From: an uncultured Pseudomonadota bacterium
GTDB taxonomy: Bacteria > Pseudomonadota > Alphaproteobacteria > RF32 > CAG-239
Length of the DNA: 48,493 nucleotides
Direction of reading: 5' to 3'
Assembly: GCA_902495305.1 (NCBI GenBank)
Contig: CABUWG010000010.1
Coordinates: forward strand, 1-48,493
Shown here: positions 25,175-34,600 of the stretch, piece by piece
Numbering within the stretch: position 1 is the stretch's first letter
How the letters are laid out: each line of letters begins with the position of its first letter
Notes under the pieces: generated by a model
Database searches by the model: none
What the model was told of the DNA's origin: nothing
The model's input: the letters and a program-made list of their open reading frames with translations, nothing else
Translations under genes and position numbers: made by a program

Positions 25175-25202
25175 TAATAAAAATCAATTGTGAGGTCGGA
25201 AA

Positions 25203-25493
25203 ATGAAGGAAGGTATCTTCAAAGCGGTGGCAAATCCTCCCAAAATCTTGTGGGGGCCGTTTTTGCCTGTGCTGCTGAACCTGAGCGTTCAGTTTCCTCT
25301 GATGTTCATGATTGTAGGAACGTTTGATGTTAACCCGATTTTGTTTATGGCTTCGGTTTTTGCGGGACACATTGCCATTACGGTAATTGGTTTCCGCGAA
25401 CCGCACGTTTCCAACATGCTTCAGGCCTTTGGCCAAAGCTATAAGCCCACAAACAATCTTTATCCGTCAAAAGGAAATAAATTTGCCCCATAG
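25203..25493 (+). CDS. virB3: VirB3-like inner-membrane protein
   Basis: 96 residues. It begins KEGIFKAVANPPKILWGPFL, with the short hydrophilic start and first helix typical of VirB3 (the A-N-P/R-P-x-x-x-x-G pattern). A second helix follows (LFMASVFAGHIAITVIGF) and then a cytoplasmic tail with DPHVSNML-like EPHVSNMLQAFG. VirB3 sits in the inner membrane and works with VirB4; gene order virB3-virB4 is conserved. ATG follows gaggtcgg. Its last 11 bases overlap the virB4 start. Confidence 0.88.
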   Translation: MKEGIFKAVANPPKILWGPFLPVLLNLSVQFPLMFMIVGTFDVNPILFMASVFAGHIAITVIGFREPHVSNMLQAFGQSYKPTNNLYPSKGNKFAP

Positions 25494-27918
25494 TAATTTT
25501 GATTTCTTTTCTATATTTGTACAGGGTCTGTCGAATATCGAGATTCTGGTGGCGATGATGGGTTTCTTGTCAGCCGCGGCCTTCGCCGGTCTTTTTGTGA
25601 CCAGATTCGGCCGTTCGGTTCTGCCGCAGCCGCGGGAATCCCGCGTATCGGACTTTTTGCCGTTTGACAAGCTCCTTTCGGACGGAATTACCATTCGCTG
25701 TTACAACGGTTCTTTATCGCGCGTTTTTAAGATAGACGGCGCGGATTTGGCTTTTGTGAATGAAGAAAAAGTCATGTCAATGCTGGAGGCCCGCAAATCA
25801 TGGATTGACAATATGTCGAGCCTTTCCGTTACCGTACGGGTCATTACACAGCGCGAGCGCATTCCGCTTGAGGCCGAAGTTCGTGATTTTAACAATCCGC
25901 TGCTTGAGCATATTTCGGAAGTCTGGCGCGGCAACCTTGACCGTGTATATACCAACAGCCACTATGTCATTCTGAGTGTGGAAGATCGTCCCGATGCCCT
26001 GAAAGATTTGAACTATGCTTCGCAGACCTTGCTGGCGATTTTGAACGATTACGGCGTTAAAACCCTTTATGAAACCGAAACCAGTCCGGCGGAAGACAGT
26101 CCTTTTTCAATCTTTGCCAAATTATGCAGTCCGGTCAGCAAACCGCAGCCCAAAGTCGGCCATGCCGAAGGGCACCATTTGAACGAGCTCTTGACCGCTG
26201 ACCATATCCACTTTACCGGCGAGGAAGGGCTGATTCGCTATTTTTCCGGCGAAAAAGAAGTCTGGGCGGTTGTGATGGGGATTCGCGATTCCGGTGACTA
26301 CATGGATGAATCCATGGTTGTTTCACTGCTTTCCATTGACTGTGAACTGACCTTTCTGCACAATATTAAAACCTTGTTCAAACCCAAGGCGCGCGCTTTG
26401 TTGATGCAGCAGCAGAGAATGGCCTCCATTACCAGCTTTTCGCCGGAGGTTGTCAACCAGTATTCCGAGGTCTTGGCTAATATTGAAGACAGCGATGCCA
26501 ACTATCAGGCGCTGACCGAATACGCCATGACCATTATTCTCCGCGGCGAAAGCAAGGACGAAATCGAATTTGCCGAAGGCGAAGTCCAGCGTATCTGCCG
26601 TTTGTTCAGTGTAACGCCGGTTCGTGAGGGCTGGGTTGCTCAGGCGGCCTTTTTCAACCAGTTTCCGACTTATGAAACCTATCCGCGGACTTATCGCTAT
26701 CTGTCGCGCGTCGTCGCCTGTGCCGTTTGCTTTGACAAGCCGGCGGCAGGTTTTGACAAATCCGATTGGGGCCCCGGTCCGATTTCCATCTTCAAAACCA
26801 CTTCCGGTTCGGCTTACCGCTTCCAGTTTCACGTTTCCGGCGAAGAAGCCGCCGTTGCCCACTGCTGCATTATCGGTCCGACCGGACAAGGTAAAACGAC
26901 TTTGCTGACGTTTTTGGCGGGGCAGGCCATGCGCCACCACGATTTGAAAGTCTTTTTCTTTGACCGTTATCGCGGTGCCGAAATTTTTACCCGTGCTATC
27001 GGCGGAGCTTATGTCGGTTTTGACGGTGACGACAAAAACGTGTCAATCAACCCGTTTGACTGTGCAAACAGCCCGAACAACCGTGCTTTCCTGCGCCGAT
27101 GGATGCGCGCCATTACCATGGTTGACGATGCCCAGTCCGAAAAAGAAATCGCCCGTGCCGTTACGACGGCCTTTGATTATCTTAAGCCGGAAGAACGCGT
27201 GATGAGCAATCTTTATAAAAGCTGCTTCTCTCCGACCGGAAATATGCGCCGCGAGCTGTATAAATGGGTCAATCCGGAGCAGTACGGCGAAATCTTTAAC
27301 GCCACGGAAGACAGTCTGGACTTAAAGTCCAAGCGTTTTATGGCTTTTGACTTTACGCACATTTTTGAAGACGAAATCCTTGCGCCGGCGGTAATCAGCT
27401 ACGTTATGCACCGTATTCAGGGCGAAACCGGCGAGACCGGCGTGCCGTCTTTGATTATGATCGATGAAACCGCGCCGATGTTAAAGCACCCGATGTTTAA
27501 AGACTACTTTATTATCGGCTTGCAGGAAGGTCGTAAAAAACGTCAGGCTTACCTCTGTGCATTCCAACAGCCGAATATTATTGACAAGCTCGGTCTGGGT
27601 GAAGTTGTCCGCGGCCAGTGCCAGACGGTTATCTTCTTCCGCAACCCGCAGGCCATGCCGGAAGACTACGTTAACTGGAATCTGACTAACAGCGAGATTG
27701 ACTTTATTTTCGGCCGTTCATATCGTGACTTCCCCTATGCCATTCTGCTTTCCCGTCCGGCCACCGGCGAATCTGTGATTTTGGACGTGGATTTAAGCGG
27801 CCTCGGCCCGTATTTGAAGCTCTACAACTCCAGCCGTAAGAACGTATTGCTTGTTCAGGACCTGATTCAACAATACGGAGAAGAGAATTTTGTTACAAAA
27901 TATTTAAATATTGGCTGA
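25483..27918 (+). CDS. virB4: VirB4 family T4SS ATPase
   Basis: 811 residues from TTG 25483, which has an aaagga site 8 bases upstream; the frame is open from 25387 but that part lies inside virB3. A hydrophobic stretch near the start (EILVAMMGFLSAAAFAGLFV) may touch the membrane. The N-terminal VirB4 domain is followed by Walker A IIGPTGQGKTTLL at about residue 463, DRYRGAEIFTRAIGG, a Walker B SLIMIDETAPML near 655 and the downstream QEGRKKRQAYLCAFQQP (R-K and Q motifs). VirB4 proteins power pilus biogenesis and substrate passage. Length and motifs fit VirB4 better than the larger DotO. Confidence 0.93.
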   Translation: MPHSNFDFFSIFVQGLSNIEILVAMMGFLSAAAFAGLFVTRFGRSVLPQPRESRVSDFLPFDKLLSDGITIRCYNGSLSRVFKIDGADLAFVNEEKVMSMLEARKSWIDNMSSLSVTVRVITQRERIPLEAEVRDFNNPLLEHISEVWRGNLDRVYTNSHYVILSVEDRPDALKDLNYASQTLLAILNDYGVKTLYETETSPAEDSPFSIFAKLCSPVSKPQPKVGHAEGHHLNELLTADHIHFTGEEGLIRYFSGEKEVWAVVMGIRDSGDYMDESMVVSLLSIDCELTFLHNIKTLFKPKARALLMQQQRMASITSFSPEVVNQYSEVLANIEDSDANYQALTEYAMTIILRGESKDEIEFAEGEVQRICRLFSVTPVREGWVAQAAFFNQFPTYETYPRTYRYLSRVVACAVCFDKPAAGFDKSDWGPGPISIFKTTSGSAYRFQFHVSGEEAAVAHCCIIGPTGQGKTTLLTFLAGQAMRHHDLKVFFFDRYRGAEIFTRAIGGAYVGFDGDDKNVSINPFDCANSPNNRAFLRRWMRAITMVDDAQSEKEIARAVTTAFDYLKPEERVMSNLYKSCFSPTGNMRRELYKWVNPEQYGEIFNATEDSLDLKSKRFMAFDFTHIFEDEILAPAVISYVMHRIQGETGETGVPSLIMIDETAPMLKHPMFKDYFIIGLQEGRKKRQAYLCAFQQPNIIDKLGLGEVVRGQCQTVIFFRNPQAMPEDYVNWNLTNSEIDFIFGRSYRDFPYAILLSRPATGESVILDVDLSGLGPYLKLYNSSRKNVLLVQDLIQQYGEENFVTKYLNIG

Positions 27919-27934
27919 TTTAGACATTATTAAT

Positions 27935-27963
27935 TTTTGTTGTAGTATTTTGTATGGTATACT
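27935..27963 (+). promoter_or_regulatory. Candidate promoter before the secreted-protein group
   Basis: tatact (27958-27963) with ttttgt (27935-27940) at 17 bases, or ttgttg (27937-27942) at 15. It lies in the 76-base gap between virB4 and the next gene, 31 bases before its ATG. Confidence 0.45.
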
Positions 27964-27994
27964 GAAGGTATAAGCCTTAAAGGGGAGGTATGTC

Positions 27995-28294
27995 ATGAAA
28001 AAAATTAAAATCATTGCACTTGCGCTTATGATCGCGGTTGTTTTCAATGTGGCCGCTTCCCGCAAATCTCATGCTTTTATCTTTCCTATTCCTGTAACCG
28101 ATGCCTTAACCCTCGGCCAAAATGTGGTTAATGACATCAAACTGGTGTTGGAAGCCAAATTCACGGCCGAAACCATGCGTCTGGCCGGAAGAATGAACAA
28201 TACGATCGGTGCAACGGTTTTTGATCCGCATAAACTCTTCGAAGACGGCTATATCAGCAAAGGCGAGGATAAAGGCGAGTATGGTCAGGACTAG
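27995..28294 (+). CDS. Small secreted protein, paralogue of the next gene's N-terminus
   Basis: 99 residues, unrecognised. A signal peptide ends near KSHA (residue 27). The mature part NDIKLVLEAKFTAETMRLAG then RMNNTIGATVFD aligns with the following protein's TNLKVILESKFVVNIMNTEG then SMNTTMGTAK. The end (GEYGQD) matches that protein's GEYDQDYD. It looks like a truncated tandem duplicate kept as a short protein. Start ATG after ggggagg. Position after VirB4 suggests a VirB5-like or other periplasmic component, but no family motif proves it. Confidence 0.7.
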   Translation: MKKIKIIALALMIAVVFNVAASRKSHAFIFPIPVTDALTLGQNVVNDIKLVLEAKFTAETMRLAGRMNNTIGATVFDPHKLFEDGYISKGEDKGEYGQD

Positions 28295-28304
28295 GGGGTG
28301 TAAG

Positions 28305-29735
28305 ATGAAAATATTCAAAGATATTATAATCCGGAGCCTCTTGGCAGCCGTTTTCTGCATAATGGCCGTCCGTGCGTCTCAGGCACTGCTTCCGGTGTTT
28401 GACAAAGGAACCATGATGCAGTGCCTCGGCACCAATCTGAAAGTAATCCTTGAATCCAAATTTGTGGTAAATATCATGAATACCGAAGGCAGCATGAATA
28501 CCACGATGGGAACGGCCAAATCTAACTTTTTTAACTTTCTGAATACCGGAATACACGGCGGCGACGGCAATGAGCCGAATGGCGAGTATGATCAGGATTA
28601 TGACCACTTGCCGAATAATAAAGTGCCGGATGCCGAAGATGCAAAAATGAACCTGATAAAAGATCTCGGCGCCTCGCTTGATCCGCGAAAGAGCAAAATC
28701 CAGCTGGCGGAATTGAGCGGCACGGCTACAATCTCCGGAAGCACGGGCATTGCTTCCGCCAAAGCCGTTAATGAGGAATACAGCGGTCTGTATTCAACCG
28801 CGGACGGTGATAAATTTATTTTTCCGGACGCCATGGCGGATTATTGCGAAATCAATGTCAGCGATATAAATACGCTGGATAAAAAGGTTAAAATGATTGA
28901 ATGCCTTAAAAAAAGGTTTCGCTTTCAAATAAGCCCGATTCAATCAGACCAGCAGGAAGCGCGCAACATTTTTTATAAATCAGTGATGGAAGAAGCCTAT
29001 GCCAACATCGCCGAAGCGCTGGTTATGCGCAATTTTGCCGTTTATTATGAAAAGGAAATTTTAAAACCGCTGTCCAAAAAGGCCATCAAAGCTCAGACAG
29101 AGCGCGACGACTATGCGACAACAATGATTATGAACAAAGAAATCGCCCGTATTTTAAATAAACTTTATAACGTTTACGCCATGCAGCTTTCTTATAACAT
29201 GTTTGCCGAATACGGAAACTTTGAGCCGTTTCAGGAAGAGCTTGAAGACAAACCCGAAGATCCGAACCCGCAGGGAACAAAAGACAAAATTATGATTATC
29301 CCGCGGACATTGGCCGAATTTTGCAGCTTGGATGCCGATACCGCCGGAAAAATGGAAAATAAAGAAAAAGTCGTCGAATGCCTCAAGTCTTTGATTGCCC
29401 TGCGCGAGCAGCCGACCCAGTCGGCCAAGCACGAAGCGCGCGAAATTTTCATAAAATCGGTAGAACAGCAGAATTATGCCTTTTTTGCCGAGGCCTTGCT
29501 GGCGCGGCTGTATTCAATAGATTATGAAAAAGACGTGCTTCAGCCGGTTGAAAGCAGAGCCATAGATTCGACAACCGTAAAAGTGGATTATGACACGGTT
29601 CTGAAGGCCAATAAAGAAATTGCCAACATGCTGGCGCGGATTATGAATGTTTATACCATGAAAGTCGCCAATGATACATTCCAGTATTACGGTGAATATG
29701 AAATTATCCGCGAACAATTGTTGAATATTGATTAG
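28305..29735 (+). CDS. Secreted helical protein with internal duplication, possible VirB5-like component
   Basis: 476 residues from ATG 28305 (agggggtgt upstream), which starts a clear signal peptide (to RASQA, residue 27). Residues about 180-313 and 339-476 are two copies of one helical domain: CEINVSDINTLDKKVKMIEC against CSLDADTAGKMENKEKVVEC, ARNIFYKSVMEEAYANIAEA against AREIFIKSVEQQNYAFFAEA, then YEKEILKP against YEKDVLQP. The N-terminal part resembles the preceding small gene. I do not recognise the family. Length and helical content would allow a VirB5/TrbJ-like role (pilus tip or adhesion). Confidence 0.72.
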   Translation: MKIFKDIIIRSLLAAVFCIMAVRASQALLPVFDKGTMMQCLGTNLKVILESKFVVNIMNTEGSMNTTMGTAKSNFFNFLNTGIHGGDGNEPNGEYDQDYDHLPNNKVPDAEDAKMNLIKDLGASLDPRKSKIQLAELSGTATISGSTGIASAKAVNEEYSGLYSTADGDKFIFPDAMADYCEINVSDINTLDKKVKMIECLKKRFRFQISPIQSDQQEARNIFYKSVMEEAYANIAEALVMRNFAVYYEKEILKPLSKKAIKAQTERDDYATTMIMNKEIARILNKLYNVYAMQLSYNMFAEYGNFEPFQEELEDKPEDPNPQGTKDKIMIIPRTLAEFCSLDADTAGKMENKEKVVECLKSLIALREQPTQSAKHEAREIFIKSVEQQNYAFFAEALLARLYSIDYEKDVLQPVESRAIDSTTVKVDYDTVLKANKEIANMLARIMNVYTMKVANDTFQYYGEYEIIREQLLNID

Positions 29736-29745
29736 GGAGGCGGCC

Positions 29746-30453
29746 ATGAAAAAACAAATTACTTTTGCTTTGGGCTTTTTGGCCTTTTCTCTGTTCCTGT
29801 CGGGTCGGGCCGAGGCGCTGATGGTATCGGACGCCCTGACCAAAGTTCAGGATAAAATAGAAGAAACGACAGAAGTTTTGAAAATGGCGCAGGAAAAAGT
29901 ATCCGATGCCGAGTCAAAAATGCGTGATTCCAAAATCGGGGAATTTGGCAAAAAGGCCATGGAGGGCTACAATTACATTAATGATCGCCTGACCATGGGC
30001 CGAAATCTGCTGGCTGGTGATTTGAAGCTTTCTCCGCTGGATGTCCCGAGCTATCTGAGCGGCAAAACCAATGATGTTGATGCCGCACAGGAAGCCATAA
30101 AAACCGAATATATTGCCAAATACGGTTCCGGCGGTGATACCACCAAGTCAAAACATCAAAAAAGGCAGGATATGGAAGCGCAGCATAATAATGTGGCAAC
30201 AATTTACGCCAAGGCTTACAGTATCCGCTATTATCTTAAAAAAGCGCGTCAGGAACAGCCTGATCCGCAGGTGGATCTGGAAGACAGCCGTAAGCTGATT
30301 CAGGCCGGCAGGGCTTATGCCGAAAGTACAAACCGCCGCCTTTTGGACATGATTGCCATGGAAATGGCGCTGCTTGAATTTGAGAGCTCGGAAGTCGTCT
30401 TTGCCAGCAAGTCGCAGAGAAATGATCTGGCAACCGTGGATGAAGGAGATTAA
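29746..30453 (+). CDS. Secreted coiled-coil protein of the T4SS cluster
   Basis: 235 residues from ATG 29746; ggagg lies 7 bases upstream, and the frame opens at a TTG 18 bases earlier. Signal peptide to GRAEA (residue 24). The mature protein begins with an amphipathic coiled coil (VSDALTKVQDKIEETTEVLK), a short loop with LSPLDVPSYL, then two long helices (ATIYAKAYSIRYYLKKARQE and RRLLDMIAMEMALLEFESSE). The last region shares a pattern with the neighbours (Ala-Tyr-Ala helix, then Asp/Met-rich helix). Possibly VirB5/TrbJ-like. It lies 10 bases after the previous stop and 2 before the next start. Confidence 0.7.
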   Translation: MKKQITFALGFLAFSLFLSGRAEALMVSDALTKVQDKIEETTEVLKMAQEKVSDAESKMRDSKIGEFGKKAMEGYNYINDRLTMGRNLLAGDLKLSPLDVPSYLSGKTNDVDAAQEAIKTEYIAKYGSGGDTTKSKHQKRQDMEAQHNNVATIYAKAYSIRYYLKKARQEQPDPQVDLEDSRKLIQAGRAYAESTNRRLLDMIAMEMALLEFESSEVVFASKSQRNDLATVDEGD

Positions 30454-30455
30454 CG

Positions 30456-31601
30456 ATGAATAAGTTTCTGAAAAATATAAGCTTTCTCCTCGGGATTTCT
30501 TTCATGACCCATGCCGTTCCGGCTCAGGCGTTTTTTACGATTGACGTTGCCGAAATGGGCGGCCGTCTGAGTACGGTGGTAGGTGATGCCTTACGTAAAG
30601 CCCAAAAAGACCTTGATACCAAAGAACAACAGATTTTTGGCGAACTGATTGGCGAAGGCAATAAAGAAACCAAACAGATCTTGCCGATGATTGAGGGCTG
30701 GAAAACCGAATACGCCGACAAAGTTTTGTCTTTGGGCGGCAATAAAGACGTCTATGCCTCTTCTTCAATGGATTCCGCCCGTCTGAGTCAGGTAGAGACC
30801 CAGATAGCCAAACTTCTGGCTGATAAAGCCAATATCAGCGCCGAAAGCAATGAGGTCTATAAGATAAAACAAGCCGAGATAAACGGCAAAATTGAAGCGG
30901 CGGAGAAGAATATTGCCGAAGCCCAGAAAGAACTGGCCGCCACGCCGTCTGATGATTTTGCCACGGGCTTGGAATTGGAAAATTATATCAGTGAAAATCA
31001 GGAGCTAATTGAAGAATATCGGGAAGAACTGACCGCATTGGATAAAGAATACGATGTCAGCGCCAAACTGGACGATGTTCAGTCCATGCTGGATGCCTTA
31101 AATGCCGAAAAGAACAAGCTTCAGGAACAAATCAAGAAAAAACTTGACAATATCCTGAAAGAAGCCATCAATCTGGATGATCCGTCCGGCGGTCTGAGCA
31201 AAGCTAAGGAACAAAATTATACAACTAAAGAAGTGGCGGAAAATGTAAAGGAAATTCGCAAAAAACGGTTTATTGAACGCCGCAACGCCGTGACGTCAAG
31301 CTATGCCGAGGCGATTCAGTTAAAATACCGGATGTATACGGAACCGGATGTCTTTAAGGATTTTACCGATACGGCAGAAAATATGGAAACGTTGGGCGGA
31401 CAGGTCGGTATGGATACGCAGATGAAAATCAAAATCATTGAGCTTTTAATGCAATATGCCAACCTTATGGTCAATGATTTGCGTGAATATACGGCGCATG
31501 AATACGGCGACCGGCGGTTTTATACAATGCGTCAGCCGGAAAATGACCTGATTAATTTCAACCTTGACGACTATGTCATGCGTGATAAAGAAGATATTTA
31601 A
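30456..31601 (+). CDS. Secreted coiled-coil protein of the T4SS cluster
   Basis: 381 residues, unrecognised. Signal peptide to VPAQA (residue 25). A central, strongly heptad-like region (about 110-250; QVETQIAKLLADKANISAES, KIEAAEKNIAEAQKELAA, LNAEKNKLQEQIKKKLDN) predicts a long coiled coil. The C-terminal part RRNAVTSSYAEAIQLKYRMY then TQMKIKIIELLMQYANLMVN has the same two-helix pattern as the neighbouring secreted proteins. ATG after aaggag. It may extend from the periplasm as a rod. No enzymatic motif is seen. Confidence 0.7.
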   Translation: MNKFLKNISFLLGISFMTHAVPAQAFFTIDVAEMGGRLSTVVGDALRKAQKDLDTKEQQIFGELIGEGNKETKQILPMIEGWKTEYADKVLSLGGNKDVYASSSMDSARLSQVETQIAKLLADKANISAESNEVYKIKQAEINGKIEAAEKNIAEAQKELAATPSDDFATGLELENYISENQELIEEYREELTALDKEYDVSAKLDDVQSMLDALNAEKNKLQEQIKKKLDNILKEAINLDDPSGGLSKAKEQNYTTKEVAENVKEIRKKRFIERRNAVTSSYAEAIQLKYRMYTEPDVFKDFTDTAENMETLGGQVGMDTQMKIKIIELLMQYANLMVNDLREYTAHEYGDRRFYTMRQPENDLINFNLDDYVMRDKEDI

Positions 31602-31612
31602 GGGAGGGAGCC

Positions 31613-34600
31613 ATGAGAAAATTTCAACAAAAGTCCCAAAGAAATATTCTGTTTGCGATAATTTTCAGTACGGCCCTGCTGTTCAGCGGCAAAGCTGATG
31701 CCTTTTTCGGCCTTTTTTTCGGAGGTCCGGTCTTTGAACCGACATCTACGGCTGCCGAATTGGGAAAAAATTTCTCCACGGCATTGACGGAACTTTCTGC
31801 CGAAGCGGACAAGCTCAAACAGCAGATTGCCAATGCCTTTTCTGCCAAAGCCTTAAATTTTAATTCAAATTTCAACCTCCGGCTGGCGCACAAACCGATT
31901 GCCGGTGCCAAAATTCTGGAACAGCCGTCGGTTGACCCGCTGAATGAAAGCGAAGTCAAAAAATATGTTTATAAGCTGTTTTTAACCTATCCCAGCCATG
32001 ATATTCCCACACAGGTGAAATATCGCAAAATGGCGCAGGATTTTTATGACGATAGTGTTTTGGAAGCTTATTCCGCGGCACGGGAAGTTGAAAAATACCT
32101 TTCAACCGACGTCGCAGCCAAATTTGCCGCCCTGCAGTCGCGATTGCATGAAAGCGGCGGTGACGGGGCTTCGTCGCCGGAGGCTTTGAATGAGGCATTG
32201 TATAACAACTATCTGGCTTATCAAACCATTGATACAATCTCCCGCGTTTTGCAGGAGTTAACGGCCATCAAAGCCCAGCTGGAAGCAGCCCGCGCCATTA
32301 ATGATATTGTCGAGCCTCTGGAATACCCTGATCCCGACCCGACACTTCAGGGCGCGCTGGGATTTGATAATCTGCCAAAATTGGCGCTGAACGGATCTTT
32401 CAGCCTGTCAGGCAGTTCCACGGTGGCGGGCGCTGACGCTCACATTACCAAAAAGCCGGAAACTACGCCTCAAAAAGTAACGCTGAGCAACGGTACGGTC
32501 ATTGAAAATATTGATGAGAATACAATTGTGGAAGTTAATGTGGAGAAGAAAAAAGTCAATCCGCTTTGTACCGAAGAACCGTGTGAATACTATGAATATA
32601 ATGAAGACGCCGACATGTATAAGCCTTTTGAGGGCTATAAAACCGTAGCCCCCGGCGGTATCATAAACTTCTCGCAAAGTGACGACCCGACTTTGGAACA
32701 TCCTTTTTATGATGCCAAATACAAAATGAATGAACTGAATCGTATGGAGTTTATTTATGACAAGATTACAACGGCCATAAATATCCATAATCTGATTAAG
32801 AAGATACGTCTGGCGCAAGATGACTTTGAAAGCTACAAAAGAGTGGTCGCCCTGCACGAGAAGGCTTTGAGAATGCTTCGTCTGGTCGACAAATGCGCTG
32901 TCACCATGCTGTCCAACAACTTCTCCGACGCGCCGTCCGTTTGGTGCGGTCAGTCCAGCTGTGACAATGTTGTTGCCGATTATACGGATTGTCCGGTTCT
33001 GAACTTTGAAGATTTGTCCGCCAACAGCGAAGATGACTGCAGCGAAGACGTTTCTGCCGATTATGCCGCCCGCAGCGGTGTTTCGGGCTGGGCGCTTGAC
33101 CAGTATGATCTGGCCAGAGCCGCAATCAGCAGCGGTGAAAACTATAATTTGAGTGCTGTTCCGGCACCGACGGAAGACGATATTCATACCAAAGATTTGG
33201 ATAATGTTGAAAAAGAAGGTATCCCTTATGCCGAAAAAGTTTCCGGCGCCGTTCTTGACGAAACCGCCCAATACGAGGCCGAAGCCCGCAAATCACAGCT
33301 TCTGCCGTGGGAAATCGGGGCCATTGCCGCCAAAACGCTGGCTGAAAATCCGGGAACCTGGGGCACTTTATCCAATCCTTATCCGGTTTGGAATGACCAA
33401 AAGAACTTTTACAGCCAGTATCTTGACGGCAAATATATAAACCTGCCGCAATATCTGCAGTTCTTGGGACAGGAACAAATTTTTGAACTGGCATTGCCCG
33501 TAGCCAACACAGCCGCCTTAATTGCGGAAGTGAACGCTGCCAAAGCGGCGCTGGAAAGTGCTATTGCCGCTGTCAACGCCGATGATGAAATGAAACCAGA
33601 GGAAAAAACAAAAGAAATTCAGCGCCTGAAAGACGAAACGGCCAAAAAAATCGAGCAGTTGAAGCAAGATAAGGCGGCAAATGACGCCGCTATTCCTTCC
33701 GTCGTTGCTATCTCGCGTGATGATACCTATCCCAACTTGTGGGAGTTGAATGCCGAGGAGGACGGATTGCTGTCCGGTCCGTTAAAATCTGTTCTGGGCG
33801 ACAGCGTACCGGCAAATGACGGTTCGATTATCAGTAAAACAATTCTGAATAAATTTAAGGAAGAAGTACTGCCGGATCTTTTATCCGAACGGGCGCTGGA
33901 ATTAGGCAATGTCAGCGCTTCCGGCGGGGGGACGATTATCACCATGAGCCGTGTTATCGGAGATGCCCAGTCTTTGACGGCAGGCTTCATTGAGAGTATG
34001 AAGGCTCAGATTAAGGCCACGCGTGAAAGTATGTGTGCTATGGGTGACAGCTTGTACTATTCTGTCGGAACAGCGCCCTCCATGCACCAAAGCATGATGC
34101 AGGCTCTGGCCGCCGTTGTTTATGAGGTGTCTGACGCCGAACTGGGTGTCTCAGCCAGTATGAAGCCTTGGGAAGCGACCATCAATCGCCTTGATATTTC
34201 GGAAGACGACAAAACCTTTATCGGTGTCAAGCCGTTGACCGACCGTGAAGCCAAAGCACCGCGTGCGCCGTTGCAAATGGGCTACCCGCCGGTTCGGGAA
34301 ATCTTCCACTTTGACGATTATGACTATGAACACGCCGCCCCCGGCAGCCGGAAATCCTTTGTGGCTTATGGCGGCGAAGTGCCGGAACTTTGGAAAGAAA
34401 TTTTGGCGGACAAGCCTTTTGTTCAAAAGGATATTGATCTGACCAAAATTTTGGACAGCGGCGTCGGAACCAACACGCTTCTGCGCGGCGGTCAATTCCC
34501 CTGCAACCTGACGGCATCTTTGGTCGGCAATGAGGATAAATGTATAGACAATACAATTTATAACGTAGAACACAAACGCGAATGTGCCGCCGCGGCGGAA

